Shown: positions 1 to 9,346 of the stretch, piece after piece | How positions within the stretch are numbered: the stretch's first letter is position 1 | Layout of the letters: each line of letters starts with the position of its first letter | Origin: DATARR01 sp036376245 | Lineage (GTDB): Bacteria > Acidobacteriota > Thermoanaerobaculia > Multivoradales > UBA5704 | Assembly: GCA_036376245.1 (NCBI GenBank) | Contig: DASVAS010000026.1 | Coordinates: 1-64,000, forward strand | Direction: 5' to 3' | DNA: 64,000 bases | The notes under the pieces: model-generated | What the model was told of the DNA's origin: nothing | Seen by the model: only the letters and a program-made list of their open reading frames with translations | Database searches by the model: none | Translations under genes and position numbers: made by a program

Positions 1-3000
1 CAGCTCGGCCATCGGCGACGGCACGGCGTTGACGATCGTCAGCTCCGACGCCGCCAGATGCCGCAGCGCCAGCACGTTGGGCACCACGAGCAGACGGCCG
101 CCCGCGGCCAGCGGGGCGAAGATCTCGAACACCGAGATGTCAAAGCACACCGACGTCGCCGCCAGCGAGACCCGCAGGGCCTCCCGCGGGTAGGTCTCCA
201 GCCCCCAATGCACCAGGGTGACGGCGTTGCGGTGCTCGATGGCCACGCCCTTGGGACGGCCCGTCGAGCCCGAGGTGTAGATGATGTAGGCGAGGTTCTG
301 ATCGCAGGGCTCGGGCGCGGGACCCGCCGGCTCCGGCGCGGCCTCGATCCGCTCGCGGTCAGCGTCCAGCAGGATCACCGGTCCGGAGAACGCGGGCAGC
401 CTCTCCACCAGCGACGACTCGGTCAGCAGCACCGCCGCTCCGCCGTCGGTGAGGATGACTTCCAGCCGCTCCCGCGGATAGGAGGGGTCCAGCGGCAGGT
501 AGGCTCCTCCGGCCTGGAGGATGCCCAGCATCGCCGCGATCATCTCCGGCGTGCGTTCCAGGCAGAAACCCACCCGCGTCTCGGGACCCACCCCCAGCCC
601 GCGCAGGAAGCGGGCGAAGCCGCCGGCCCTCTCCATCAGCTCGCGATAGGTCAGCCGCTCCCGCTCGCCCTCCACCGCCACCGCCTCCGGCGTGCGCGCC
701 GCCTGCGCGGCCACCAGGTGGTGGAGGCACAGGCCGCCGGGGAAGGCGGCGCCGGTGTCGTTCCACTCGCTGAAGACCTGCTGGCGCTCCGGCCAGGTCA
801 GCAGCGGCAGCCGCGACAGCGGCGCGGAGGGATCGGCGGCGATCCCTTCCAGCAGGGTCCGCCAGTGCCCCAGCATGCGTTCCACCGTGGCGGGATCGAA
901 CAGGTCCGCGTTGTGCTCCAGGGAGAACAGGAGGTCGCCCTCGGGCGTTTCGGCGGCGAACAGGATCAGCTCGGACAGCGGCCGGCGCTCCCGCAGGCGC
1001 ACCGATTCCAGGGTGAGATCCCCCAGGGAGATGCGGCCTTCGCCTTCGCCGAGGGCGAAGGCGGCGAGGCCGGGATCGTCCGAGGGCCGGCCGCGCTGAA
1101 ACGCGAACAGGACCTGGAAGACCGGCGGGCGGGCGGGGTCGCGGACGGGCCGCAGGCGCTCCGCCACCCACGGGAAGGGCAGGTCCGCCCGCTCCAGACC
1201 CTCCAGGAAGGTCCGGCGGACCCGCTCCAGGAGCTCCCGGAACGAGGGCTCGCCCGCGAGATCGGCCCGCAGCGCGATGGGATTGACGAAGTAGCCCATC
1301 AGCCCGGCCAGCTCCGGAACGCCGCGGCCCGAGGTCGGAACGCCCACGGCGAAGTCGTCCTGCCGCGCCGTCCGGCCGAGCTGGACCTCGAAAGCGGCGA
1401 GGAGGGCCATGAACAGGGTCGCGCCCCGGGAAGCCGCCAGCGACCGCAGGTCCGCCATCAGCTCCGGCGGCAGCCGCAGGCTCCGCGAGCTTCCCCGCCA
1501 GGTCTGGACCGCCGGCCGGGGACGGTCGGTGGGCAGATCGAGATCCTGGACGCCGGCCAGGGCGTCGCTCCAGTAGCCCCGCAGCTCCTCGCCCCGGGCG
1601 CCGGCCAGCCGGTCCGCCTGCCAGCGGACGAAGTCGGAGTAGCGCAGGGCCGGCGGCTCCAGCCCGGCCGGGCGGCCGCCGGTCTCCTGGGCGTACAGCG
1701 CCGCCAGCTCGCGGATCGCCACGGCGAGAGACCAGAAGTCGCAGACCAGGTGGTGGACCGCCAGCAGCAGCATCCGCTCGCCGCCGGCGCGCTCGTAGAT
1801 CCGCACCCGCAGCGGCGGGCCGCTCCGGAGATCGAAAGGCCGCCACGCCTCGGCCTCCAGCCGGACCCGCAGCTCCTCGTCGTCCCAGCCCCCGGCATCC
1901 ACCCCGGCGAAGTCCGGCGCGAGGTCCGCCACCGCCCGCTGCACGGGCTCGCCCTCCACGGACCAGACCACGGTCCGGAACCCTTCGTGGCGCGCCGCCA
2001 GGAGCGTCACGGCGCGGCGCAGGGCTTCGGCGTCCAAGCCCTCCCGCACCCGGGCCGCCACCACGATGTTGTAGGCCCCCGCTTCCGGCGCCAGCCGCTC
2101 CAGGAACCAGAGCGCTTTCTGTCCCGGCGAGAGGGGCTGGTCGCCGGTCAAGGAGAGCGCCCGCGGCGGCTGCACATCCTCGATCGGCGCCGCGTCCAGC
2201 CCCGCCACCATGGCGTCCGCCAGCTCCGCGATCCCGGCCCCCCGGAGCAGCTCGTCCAGGGGCAGGGGCAATCCCAGGGCCGCCTCGACGCTCCCCTTCA
2301 GCTCCACCGCCGTGAGGGAATCCAGGCCCAGGCCCGTCAGCGCCTGCGCCGGCGAGACCGCCGCGACCGGCACCCCCAGCACGGCCGCCGCCCGCTCGCG
2401 CAGGTACGCGGCCAGCATCTCCCGCCGCTCCCCGGGCTCCAGCGCCGCCAGTCCGCCGCGGCTCAGGGCCGGGGCGGCGATCCCGACCTCGGACGCGGGA
2501 TCGGCCGCGGCCAGGGCGCTCCGGCTCACCACCGGCAGCCCGTCCGTGAGATAGAGCCGGCGGCAGAGGCCGCGCTGCACCTTGCCGCTGGAGGTCTTGG
2601 GGAGGCCCGCGGTGCGGATCAGGACCACCTCGTGGACCTGGGCTTCGTGCTCCTCGGCCACGGCCCGGCGCACCGACTCGGCCACCTCCTCGAAGGCCCC
2701 GCGCCGGCGCCGCTCCACCTCGTGGACGACCACCAGCCGTTCCTCGCCTCCGATCTCCACCGAGAAGGCCGCGCCATTGCCCGGGCGCAGGTCCGGATGG
2801 CTCCGCTCCGCCGTCAGCTCCACGTCCTGGGGGTAGAGGTTGCGCCCGCGCAGGATGATCAGATCCTTGATCCGCCCGGTGACGTACAGCTCGCCGCCGT
2901 CCAGGACGCCGAGATCCCCGGTGCGCAGGAACGGCCCCTCGCCGGTCTCCAGGAAGGCGTTGAAGTCCCGGGCCGTGGCTTCGTCGTTCTTCCAGTAGCC

Positions 3001-4176
3001 TCGCGCCACGCTGGGTCCGGCGATCCAGACCTCCCCTTCCGCGCCGGGCGGCAGCTCCACCCCGGTCTCGGGATCGGCGATCGCCAGCCGCTGCCCCATC
3101 CAGGGTCGGCCGCAGCTCACCCGCGAGCCCGCGAGCCGCGGCCCCATGCCCGGCTCGCCGCCGGCGACGAACAGCGTGGCCTCGGCCAGGCCGTAGCAGG
3201 GATGGAACGCCTCGCGGTGGAACCCGCTGGGCGCGAACGCCGCCGCGAATCGCTCCAGGGTCGAGGCGCGCACCGGCTCCGCGCCGTTGAACGCCACCCG
3301 CCAGGTCGAAAGATCGAGCCCCGCCAGGACCTCGGGGTCCGCCTTGCGCAAACACAGCTCGTAGGCGAAGTTCGGGCCGCCGCTGGTGGTGCCCCGGTAG
3401 CGCGAGATGGCTTCCAGCCAGCGCATCGGCCGCTGGAGGAAGGCGACCGGCGACATCAGCACGCACCGGGCGCCGGCGTGGAGCGGCTGCAGGACGTTCC
3501 CGATCAGCCCCATGTCGTGGTACAGGGGCAGCCAGCCCACCACCACCGACTCCTCGTCCATGCCGAAAGCGGCGCCGATCATCCGCTCGTTGTGGAGCAG
3601 GTTGGCGTGGCTGACCATCACCCCCTTGGGGTCCGCCGTGGAGCCCGAGGTGTATTGCAGGAACGCGAGGGCCTGGGGGTCCGGCTCGGGGAAGGAAGCG
3701 GCGGCGGAGCCCTCCAGGGCGTCGGTGGAAATCCACCGCGCCGCCGCCAGCTCCGGGACGGCGGCCAGCGATCCCCGCGAGCCCTCCAGGATCTGGCAGG
3801 TGGTGAGCGCCACCCGCGGCTCGGCGTCGCGGGCGATGGCCCGCAGGCGCGACTGCGAACGGTCGTTCGGCCGCGGCGGATAGGCGGGCACGGCCACCAC
3901 GCCCGCGTAGAGGCATCCGAAGAAAGCCGCGATGAATTCCAGCCCGGACGGATAGAGCAGCAGCGCCCGTTCCCCCGGCGACACGGACTCCCGCAGCGCC
4001 GCCGCGATGGCCGCCGCCCGCCGGTCGAGCTCGGCGTAGGTCAGCCGCTCGGCTTCCACCTCGCCGTCCGCCAGGAAGGTGAACGCCACCTGGTCCGGCC
4101 GCTCGGCCGCGCGGGCGCGCAGCATCCCGGCGAGCGTCGCGAAACGGACTTCGGCCCGCAACGCCGGCTGGCTCAA
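1..4176 (-). CDS. Fatty-acyl-AMP ligase / nonribosomal peptide synthetase (3' end beyond window)
   Basis: Multidomain synthetase that probably activates a fatty acid and couples it to an amino acid; 1392 residues are visible. Domains in order: fatty-acyl-AMP ligase (about 10-575; YTSGSTADPKG at 175-185, then WLPLYHDMGLIG), carrier protein (about 590-660; Ser620 in GLDSL for the phosphopantetheine arm), condensation domain (about 675-1105; HHLVCD at 808-813), and an adenylation domain from about 1140 (YTSGSTGRPKG at 1300-1310) cut by the window edge. A stop lies nine codons upstream of the only sensible start, TTG at 4176, which follows GGAGG by four bases; an internal ATG lies 17 codons further in. 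A long antisense open frame covers the gene but carries no domain. A fatty-acyl ligase at the N-terminus predicts a lipopeptide product; the product itself cannot be told from this part. Confidence 0.93.
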   Translation of the reverse strand, partial: MSQPALRAEVRFATLAGMLRARAAERPDQVAFTFLADGEVEAERLTYAELDRRAAAIAAALRESVSPGERALLLYPSGLEFIAAFFGCLYAGVVAVPAYPPRPNDRSQSRLRAIARDAEPRVALTTCQILEGSRGSLAAVPELAAARWISTDALEGSAAASFPEPDPQALAFLQYTSGSTADPKGVMVSHANLLHNERMIGAAFGMDEESVVVGWLPLYHDMGLIGNVLQPLHAGARCVLMSPVAFLQRPMRWLEAISRYRGTTSGGPNFAYELCLRKADPEVLAGLDLSTWRVAFNGAEPVRASTLERFAAAFAPSGFHREAFHPCYGLAEATLFVAGGEPGMGPRLAGSRVSCGRPWMGQRLAIADPETGVELPPGAEGEVWIAGPSVARGYWKNDEATARDFNAFLETGEGPFLRTGDLGVLDGGELYVTGRIKDLIILRGRNLYPQDVELTAERSHPDLRPGNGAAFSVEIGGEERLVVVHEVERRRRGAFEEVAESVRRAVAEEHEAQVHEVVLIRTAGLPKTSSGKVQRGLCRRLYLTDGLPVVSRSALAAADPASEVGIAAPALSRGGLAALEPGERREMLAAYLRERAAAVLGVPVAAVSPAQALTGLGLDSLTAVELKGSVEAALGLPLPLDELLRGAGIAELADAMVAGLDAAPIEDVQPPRALSLTGDQPLSPGQKALWFLERLAPEAGAYNIVVAARVREGLDAEALRRAVTLLAARHEGFRTVVWSVEGEPVQRAVADLAPDFAGVDAGGWDDEELRVRLEAEAWRPFDLRSGPPLRVRIYERAGGERMLLLAVHHLVCDFWSLAVAIRELAALYAQETGGRPAGLEPPALRYSDFVRWQADRLAGARGEELRGYWSDALAGVQDLDLPTDRPRPAVQTWRGSSRSLRLPPELMADLRSLAASRGATLFMALLAAFEVQLGRTARQDDFAVGVPTSGRGVPELAGLMGYFVNPIALRADLAGEPSFRELLERVRRTFLEGLERADLPFPWVAERLRPVRDPARPPVFQVLFAFQRGRPSDDPGLAAFALGEGEGRISLGDLTLESVRLRERRPLSELILFAAETPEGDLLFSLEHNADLFDPATVERMLGHWRTLLEGIAADPSAPLSRLPLLTWPERQQVFSEWNDTGAAFPGGLCLHHLVAAQAARTPEAVAVEGERERLTYRELMERAGGFARFLRGLGVGPETRVGFCLERTPEMIAAMLGILQAGGAYLPLDPSYPRERLEVILTDGGAAVLLTESSLVERLPAFSGPVILLDADRERIEAAPEPAGPAPEPCDQNLAYIIYTSGSTGRPKGVAIEHRNAVTLVHWGLETYPREALRVSLAATSVCFDISVFEIFAPLAAGGRLLVVPNVLALRHLAASELTIVNAVPSPMAEL

Positions 4177-4427
4177 GCCGCCTCCACGGGCGGACCCAAC
4201 TTATCCTTAACCATTTGAGGCCAAAACTTCACTTTGCTTCTTTCAACAGCGGCAGGCGATCCATGGAGACAAAAAAATGTGCCCTCAACCTGCGGTTCTT
4301 CGGCGGCACGGAGGCACAGCTCCGTCGTGCAACATAGTGCCCCCAGCCCCATGCAACGAGACAGCGGGCCTATAGATCGGGCGGCCTGCCTCTAGGCGAA
4401 AAAATTGGAAGTTTCGAAAAAAAGTAT

Positions 4428-5090
4428 TCAGCCTGAAATCTTCTTGAACGCCCGCTCGTCCAGCCATTGCAGGAGCACGCGCAGGGCATCCTGACGGATC
4501 TCGTGCCCCATGTCGAACTCCCGGTAGGTGAGCGCGACGCCGTACGGCCGCAGGGCTTCCCTGGATTCCCGGGCGCGCTCCACCTCGATGCGGTCGTCGC
4601 GGGTGCCGTGGAGGATGAGCACGGGGAAGTCCTCATGCTCCGGCAGCTTCGGCAGATCTTCGGCCAGAGGTGGCGGGAACCAGCTCGACAACGCGGCGAC
4701 GCCGGCGAACCGCGAGGGCTCGCGGAGCCCCAGGTCGTAGGCCATCATGCCGCCCTGACTGAAGCCGGCGATGACGATCCGCTGCGGATCGATGGGATAT
4801 CGCCCCAGCGCCATGTCCACGAAATGCCGCAGGGCCTCGGCCGCGCTCCGGAACGCCTCGACATCGGTCGGCCCCCCGGGCCGCAGCGGGAACCATCCGT
4901 ACCCATATTGGCCGCCGCCGAACGGCACCGCAACCTGCCCCTGGGGACAGAGGACGACGGCCCGCCCCTCGTGGAGGATGGGAGCGAGGCCGAGGAGATC
5001 ATGGGCGCTGGCCCCCCAGCCATGGAGAGCGATGATCGCCGGAAAAGGACCCTCTCCGGCCGGGACGTGGGCGGTGTAGAGCAGGTTCAT
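4428..5090 (-). CDS. Alpha/beta hydrolase, phospholipase/carboxylesterase type
   Basis: Predicted cytoplasmic serine esterase of 220 residues, the usual length for the carboxylesterase/dienelactone-hydrolase-like group. The oxyanion region ALHGWGAS (21-28), nucleophile Ser111 in GFSQGG, an acid at Asp165 or Asp166 (HGTRDD) and His196 (FDMGH) complete the triad. Substrate unknown. The ATG lies only three bases from the inverted repeat of the cassette at 5094-5533, so the gene has no Shine-Dalgarno sequence of its own. This suggests the cassette inserted exactly between truA and this gene. Confidence 0.88.
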   Translation of the reverse strand: MNLLYTAHVPAGEGPFPAIIALHGWGASAHDLLGLAPILHEGRAVVLCPQGQVAVPFGGGQYGYGWFPLRPGGPTDVEAFRSAAEALRHFVDMALGRYPIDPQRIVIAGFSQGGMMAYDLGLREPSRFAGVAALSSWFPPPLAEDLPKLPEHEDFPVLILHGTRDDRIEVERARESREALRPYGVALTYREFDMGHEIRQDALRVLLQWLDERAFKKISG

Positions 5091-5093
5091 CGT

Positions 5094-5533
5094 ATTTTGG
5101 ATTTTAGATTTTGGATTTTGGATTTATTTCGTTCGTTGACGGGCTCGAAGGGTCTTGATGGAGGCAACGGTCATGGCGAGAATCTGGTTGGTCTCCTCCA
5201 TGAGATCCCTGAGACGCTCGGAGGGAAGCAGACCGCTGTCCACCAGCAGTTCCATCCAGTAGATCGACTCGTCCGCTTCCTCTTCGACGATGGCCAGTTT
5301 GGCGATCACGTCCAAGACCGATTTGCCCCGGCAGGCCGCCCGGTAGTTGGCGCCTACCGAGGTGGCGGATCGTAGCAGCTGTTTCCCAATGACGTCAGCC
5401 GAGCGGCTCTTGGGCAACGCCTCCACGACCCGGATCACCCTCAGAGCCAACCCCTTGGTCCGCTCCTTGAATTTCGCCTCGTCCAAGCTCCCTCCTGTCT
5501 TCAATCCAAAATCCAAAATCTAAAATCCAAAAT
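5094..5533. mobile_element. 440-bp cassette bounded by perfect 31-bp inverted repeats
   Basis: The left arm (5094-5124) and right arm (5503-5533) are perfect inverted copies over 31 bases, built from repeats of ATTTTGGATT with one ATTTTAGATT variant. They are AT-rich in a GC-rich chromosome. The only gene inside is the four-helix-bundle gene; the left arm overlaps its stop codon. The right arm abuts the truA stop and the left arm abuts the hydrolase start. No transposase lies inside, so movement would need help in trans. Calling it mobile is inference from the precise boundaries. Confidence 0.55.
5124..5486 (-). CDS. Four-helix-bundle protein (S23 / 23S rRNA intervening-sequence family)
   Basis: A 120-residue all-helical protein of the family found in 23S rRNA intervening sequences and related to the Avd accessory proteins of diversity-generating retroelements. 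Recognised from RVIRVVEALPKSRSADVIG, QLLRSATSVGANYRAACRG and ELLVDSGLL. I chose TTG at 5486, four bases after AGGAGG; a longer frame from 5516 would translate the inverted repeat. Family members form pentamers and bind nucleic acid, but their cellular role is poorly known. It is carried alone in the inverted-repeat cassette between truA and a hydrolase. Confidence 0.85.
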   Translation of the reverse strand: MDEAKFKERTKGLALRVIRVVEALPKSRSADVIGKQLLRSATSVGANYRAACRGKSVLDVIAKLAIVEEEADESIYWMELLVDSGLLPSERLRDLMEETNQILAMTVASIKTLRARQRTK

Positions 5534-6324
5534 CAGCGCACCGCGATCACCGGCGCGACCGGTCCCAGAGGCGGGTCGCCTTTATAGAGAACCCTTTCGA
5601 GGAACAGCCCCGACGGCGGCGCGGTCCACTCCGCCGGCAGCCCCTTGCCCGCTTTGGGTGTACGTGCTTTCAGCAGATCCTCGTAGGCCTTGCGGTCCAG
5701 CTCTCCGGAGCCGATCTTCACCAGGGTGCCCACCACCCGGCGGACCATCTTCCAGAGGAAGTGGGAGGCGGTGAGGCGGACCAGGATCAGCGCGCCGTCG
5801 GTCACCACGGTGGCCCCCTCGACCACCACCAGCGTGCTCGGCTGCTCCGACGGTCTCTCGCAGAACAGGCGGAAGTCGTGCTTGCCCGTCAGCAGAGCGG
5901 CGGCCTCGGCCATCCTCGCCTCGTCCAGGGGACGCTTCACCCACCAGACCCAGCGCTTCGCCAGGGCCGTGCGGCGGCGGGAGATCTGGTACAGGTAGGA
6001 ACGCGACACCGCGTCGTGCCGGGAGTGGAACCGGTCCGCCGCGGGGCTTACCGAGAGGACGTGGATGTCCGCCGGCAGACCGTCGTTGACCGCCCTCCGG
6101 AACGGCTCGGGGTCCACCGTCTCCGCCAGGCGCAGGTGCGCCACCTGGGCCAGGGCGTGAACCCCGGCGTCGGTCCTCCCCGAGCCGCCCAGCTCGCGGA
6201 TCGTGCCCCCGGCCTCCTCCACCGCCCGGCGCAGCTCTCCTGAAACCGAGCGCGCGTTCTTCTGTTCCTGCCACCCGTGGTACCGGGTGCCCTCGAATTC
6301 CAGCGTCAATCGATAGGTAGGCAT
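5533..6324 (-). CDS. truA: tRNA pseudouridine(38-40) synthase
   Basis: Cytoplasmic enzyme that isomerises uridines 38-40 in the tRNA anticodon arm. The 263-residue length is normal. The catalytic motif GGSGRTDAGVHA is intact, with nucleophile Asp52, and the N-terminal YRLTLEFEGTRYHGWQ is typical. The C-terminal part contains FLWKMVRRVVGTL, the usual family motif. The stop codon begins inside the right arm of the adjacent inverted-repeat cassette, which marks the cassette boundary precisely. Confidence 0.96.
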   Translation of the reverse strand: MPTYRLTLEFEGTRYHGWQEQKNARSVSGELRRAVEEAGGTIRELGGSGRTDAGVHALAQVAHLRLAETVDPEPFRRAVNDGLPADIHVLSVSPAADRFHSRHDAVSRSYLYQISRRRTALAKRWVWWVKRPLDEARMAEAAALLTGKHDFRLFCERPSEQPSTLVVVEGATVVTDGALILVRLTASHFLWKMVRRVVGTLVKIGSGELDRKAYEDLLKARTPKAGKGLPAEWTAPPSGLFLERVLYKGDPPLGPVAPVIAVR

Positions 6325-6382
6325 CCGTGCTAAGCTCCTTGCGCAACCAACCCTTTATCCGGCTTTCCCGGAGGACATCCCG

Positions 6383-6709
6383 ATGAAAAAGTCGACCGTC
6401 GTTCTGCTGACCATCCTCGCCGTCACCGCCTTCGCGCCGCTCGCCGGCGCCGGCGCCAAGGGCAGTTGGACCGGCTGGATCACCGACGAAAGCTGCGGCG
6501 CCAGCGGCGCCAAGGCCGAGCACAAGAACTGCGCCAAGCGTTGCGCGGACAACGGCGCCAAGCTGGTCTTCTACAACACCGCCGACAAGAAGATCTACAC
6601 GCTGGACAAACAGGACGTGGCCAAGCAGCACATCGGCTACGAGGTGAAGGTCACCGGCGAGGCGGATGGCAACGCCATCAAGGTGGAGTCGATCGCCGCG
6701 GCCAAGTAG
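6383..6709 (+). CDS. Small exported protein with cysteine pair, function unknown
   Basis: A 108-residue protein with a clear Sec signal peptide (about 1-24, ending near AGAGA) and a mature part beginning GSWTGWITDESCGASGAK. It has three cysteines: one in DESCG and two in NCAKRC. The second half (KIYTLDKQDVAKQHIGYEVKV) reads like a small beta-barrel, as in secreted OB-like proteins of Acidobacteria. AGGACATCCCG precedes the ATG. It diverges from truA and is followed by a hairpin repeat. No enzymatic motif; role unknown. Confidence 0.8.
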   Translation: MKKSTVVLLTILAVTAFAPLAGAGAKGSWTGWITDESCGASGAKAEHKNCAKRCADNGAKLVFYNTADKKIYTLDKQDVAKQHIGYEVKVTGEADGNAIKVESIAAAK

Positions 6710-6715
6710 GCCGCG

Positions 6716-6883
6716 GCCCTCACTCCCCCTACCCCCTCTCTCCCGACCCCTCCCTCCCGCCCTCACCGGGAGAGAGGGGAATGAAGAAGCTTCCTTTGGC
6801 CTCTCTTGGCTGACTTCTCCTCCTCTCCCGGTGTGGGTGGGAGGGAGGGGTCGGGAGAGGAGGCCGGGAGGTGAGGGCCCTCC
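6716..6883. repeat. Long hairpin repeat, copy A (CCCTCTCC...GGGAGAGG family)
   Basis: Imperfect inverted repeat of about 168 bases between a plus-strand gene and the convergent M28 gene. Outer arms read CCTCACTCCCC and GGTGAGGGCC; inner arms are CTCTCCCGACCCCTCCCTC and its complement. The same architecture recurs at 44715-44880 and 48024-48180. It could act as a two-way terminator, and the family looks like a non-autonomous palindromic repeat. Confidence 0.75.
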
Positions 6884-9199
6884 CTAGATCCGCAGCTTCC
6901 GGCTCACCAGAATCCCGTCGCCGTCCTGGACGGGCACGGTGTTGTCCGGCCGCGCCTCCAGCAGGGGTCTGGCGGAGGGCGGCAGCTCGTAGCTCTGATC
7001 GAACACGATCCACTCCGCAGGTTGCGTGGAGCCGAGCACGACCTCCCACTCGCTGCCCTGGGGCGGGAGGTTGGCGTGGCTGACGGCCCGCCATCTCACA
7101 CCGCGGAAGCCGCCGAACCGGCCCGTGGTCTGGAGGGTCTGGCCGTCCATGCGGATCGTCTCCAGCTTCGCGGCCGTCGGGATGAGCACCGTCCCGGCCA
7201 GCGCTCCCCGGGGCGAGCTCAGCCGGAGCCGCAGATGGCGCTTGCCGTCCACCACCGAATCCGCGAGCACGGTCAGCTCCGGCGGCGGCGCGTCGAGCCG
7301 GGGAGCCGGCGCCACGAAGGCGCGGACGTTGGGCCCCGACCACGGGAACGGCGGCTGCGGACGCGGCGGGAACCCGCCGGCCTTGCGCAGCGGCGGCGGC
7401 AGGGGCGGCAAGCCCCGCACCACCCAGTTGGCCTGACCGTTGTCGGCGTTCTGGTAGAACTGGATGTCCAGGGCGCGAGGGGAGGACGGACTGTAGGCCG
7501 GCGAGATCATCGCCATCACGGTCGCGACCAGCACCCCGGCCGCGGCGGCCAGGGGGACCCACCTCGACCCCAGTTTGCCGGACGGGGGCACCAGGGGAAT
7601 CAGGGTCCCGAAGACCAGCGCCAGCAGCACGCAGGAGGCCAGCAGGCCCGCGGATCCCAGCCCCCAGTAGAGGAAGATGAGGACCGAGAACCACAGCGCC
7701 GCCGCCACCACCGAGGGCACGAGCGACGCCACGGCCCAGCCCGGAGGCCGGTGCCCGAACAGCAGCCCGCAGACCCCGGCCACCAGGGCCGGAACGATGA
7801 AGAGATAGCCGATCCCCGGCAGCGTGAAGGAGAGGACGAGGCCGAGGACGGACCACAGGCTCCAGACGCCGATCCACAGGGCCGACGGCCGCAGCTTCTT
7901 GACGAACTGCCCCGCGGTGGCAAGAGTGACGGCCAGAGCCAGCAGCCAGAAGGCCACCGTCGCCGGCATCGGACGCGACACCCAGGGCGTCGGGAAGGCG
8001 CCGGCCAGCAGCGCCCGCAGGGCGAAGCCCGCCATCACCGTGAAGAACGTCGCCGCCAGGGCGGTGGCCAGACCGAGGAGCGCTCCCCGCCCGGTCGCCA
8101 CTCCCCGCCGGATCGCGCGGAATCCCGTCGCCGCGATCAGGGCCAGGGCCGCCAGGGCGAGCGCCGGGGTCCACCCCGCGGGCCAGCGCACCACCGTGAA
8201 GCGGAACAGGTCGAAGTAGACCGCCTTGCCCCGCAGCGGCCGCGAGAGATTCATTCCGGTAAGACCGCGCACCGCCGCGAGGGCGTTATCGCCATGGTGC
8301 TGGAGGCTCGCCGGCGAGGACGCCTCCAGGGTGTCCCCGGCCGTGTGGTAGCGGGTGGGGTTCTCGATGAACGCGAAGTTCAGCCCCGAATAGCCGCGGC
8401 GCTTGAACACCGACAGGTCCGTGTCGTTGGGCAGCCTCTCGTAGAGCGTCGGGAACAGCGAGCTGGTGAACGGCCGGTCGACCTGGGAGGTGAAGGCGGC
8501 CAGCAGCGGCGCGTCCGCGCCGGCGGTCTCGAACATCAGGCTCGGACCCGCCGTGCCCCGGCCCTCCAGGTTCACGATCGCGCCCACCTTGCCGGCCGCC
8601 GGGTGCCGGCTCGCGAACGCCTCGGCTCCCAGCAGCCCCGCCTCCTCGCCGTCGTCGATCAGGAACACGACCGGATTGCGCGGTGGCGGACCGGACTTGA
8701 GCACCCGCGCGATCTCCAGGATCGCGGCCACGCCCACCAGGTCGTCGCTCACGCCCGGCCCCGCCGGCACCGAGTCGTAGTGGGCCATCAGCAGCACCGA
8801 CTTGCCCGACTCGCGGCCCTCCAGGCGCGCCACCACGTTCCACACCCGCGCGCAGCCGCCCCAGTCGCAGGACGTCGCCTCCTGGACCTCGGGCGCGTAT
8901 CCGAGCCAGCGCAGGTGCGACACGATCTTCTCGCGCACCCGGGCGTTGGCCGGAGAGCCCACCGGGTGCGGCGAGCCGTCCCCCACCAGATTGCGGAGGA
9001 TGTCCCCGGCCCGCCCGGCCGAGAACTCGCTGAGGGATACCTCCTTGGGCTTTGGCGCCGGCGGCTCGGACCGGAAGACCGTCAGCCCCAGCGTCAGGGC
9101 GGACAGCGCCAGCGCCGTGATCAGCCCCCAGCGCGGCGGCTTCCTCCCCGACCCGGGCGCGGGCTCGTCGACAGTCATCCCTTCAAGCTGGTCCACCAT
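6884..9199 (-). CDS. M28 family zinc aminopeptidase with C-terminal multi-pass membrane region
   Basis: Predicted membrane metallopeptidase of 771 residues. One N-terminal membrane helix (about 24-43) is followed by an M28 domain. Metal ligands and catalytic residues are visible: His140 and Asp142 (MAHYDS), Asp152 (SDD), Glu185/Glu186 (DDGEEAG), Glu212 (NLEGRG) and His285 (YHTAGDT). After about residue 330 come roughly eight or nine membrane helices and a C-terminal soluble beta-rich domain, the layout of ER Fxna-like and bacterial long M28 peptidases. I chose ATG at 9199 because GAGGGGG lies six bases upstream; the frame stays open further but without a start signal. Likely exposed in the periplasm. 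Confidence 0.9.
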   Translation of the reverse strand: MVDQLEGMTVDEPAPGSGRKPPRWGLITALALSALTLGLTVFRSEPPAPKPKEVSLSEFSAGRAGDILRNLVGDGSPHPVGSPANARVREKIVSHLRWLGYAPEVQEATSCDWGGCARVWNVVARLEGRESGKSVLLMAHYDSVPAGPGVSDDLVGVAAILEIARVLKSGPPPRNPVVFLIDDGEEAGLLGAEAFASRHPAAGKVGAIVNLEGRGTAGPSLMFETAGADAPLLAAFTSQVDRPFTSSLFPTLYERLPNDTDLSVFKRRGYSGLNFAFIENPTRYHTAGDTLEASSPASLQHHGDNALAAVRGLTGMNLSRPLRGKAVYFDLFRFTVVRWPAGWTPALALAALALIAATGFRAIRRGVATGRGALLGLATALAATFFTVMAGFALRALLAGAFPTPWVSRPMPATVAFWLLALAVTLATAGQFVKKLRPSALWIGVWSLWSVLGLVLSFTLPGIGYLFIVPALVAGVCGLLFGHRPPGWAVASLVPSVVAAALWFSVLIFLYWGLGSAGLLASCVLLALVFGTLIPLVPPSGKLGSRWVPLAAAAGVLVATVMAMISPAYSPSSPRALDIQFYQNADNGQANWVVRGLPPLPPPLRKAGGFPPRPQPPFPWSGPNVRAFVAPAPRLDAPPPELTVLADSVVDGKRHLRLRLSSPRGALAGTVLIPTAAKLETIRMDGQTLQTTGRFGGFRGVRWRAVSHANLPPQGSEWEVVLGSTQPAEWIVFDQSYELPPSARPLLEARPDNTVPVQDGDGILVSRKLRI

Positions 9200-9346
9200 C
9201 CCAAACCCCCTCGGCGGCCTTCCCGCCGTCGTTTTTGTGTGGATCTCCGAATCTGGCTGCGCGCGGATTCTAGCAGCGGCCCTCTCCGGAAGTGCGGGCC
9301 GGGGAGATTGACGGGACAGGCGCGCCTTGTCTAACCTCCCGCTCAA

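Noticed and set aside
58..4218. Very long plus-strand open frame opposite the NRPS
   Set aside because: It is Arg/Gly/Pro-rich with no domain, while the opposite strand encodes a clear FAAL-carrier-condensation-adenylation protein. High GC keeps antisense frames open. The same applies to long frames opposite the tad operon, cpaC, glpK and the C25 gene.
5487..5516. Longer N-terminus of the four-helix-bundle protein
   Set aside because: Those codons are the inverted repeat itself; AGGAGG followed by TTG at 5486 is the better start.
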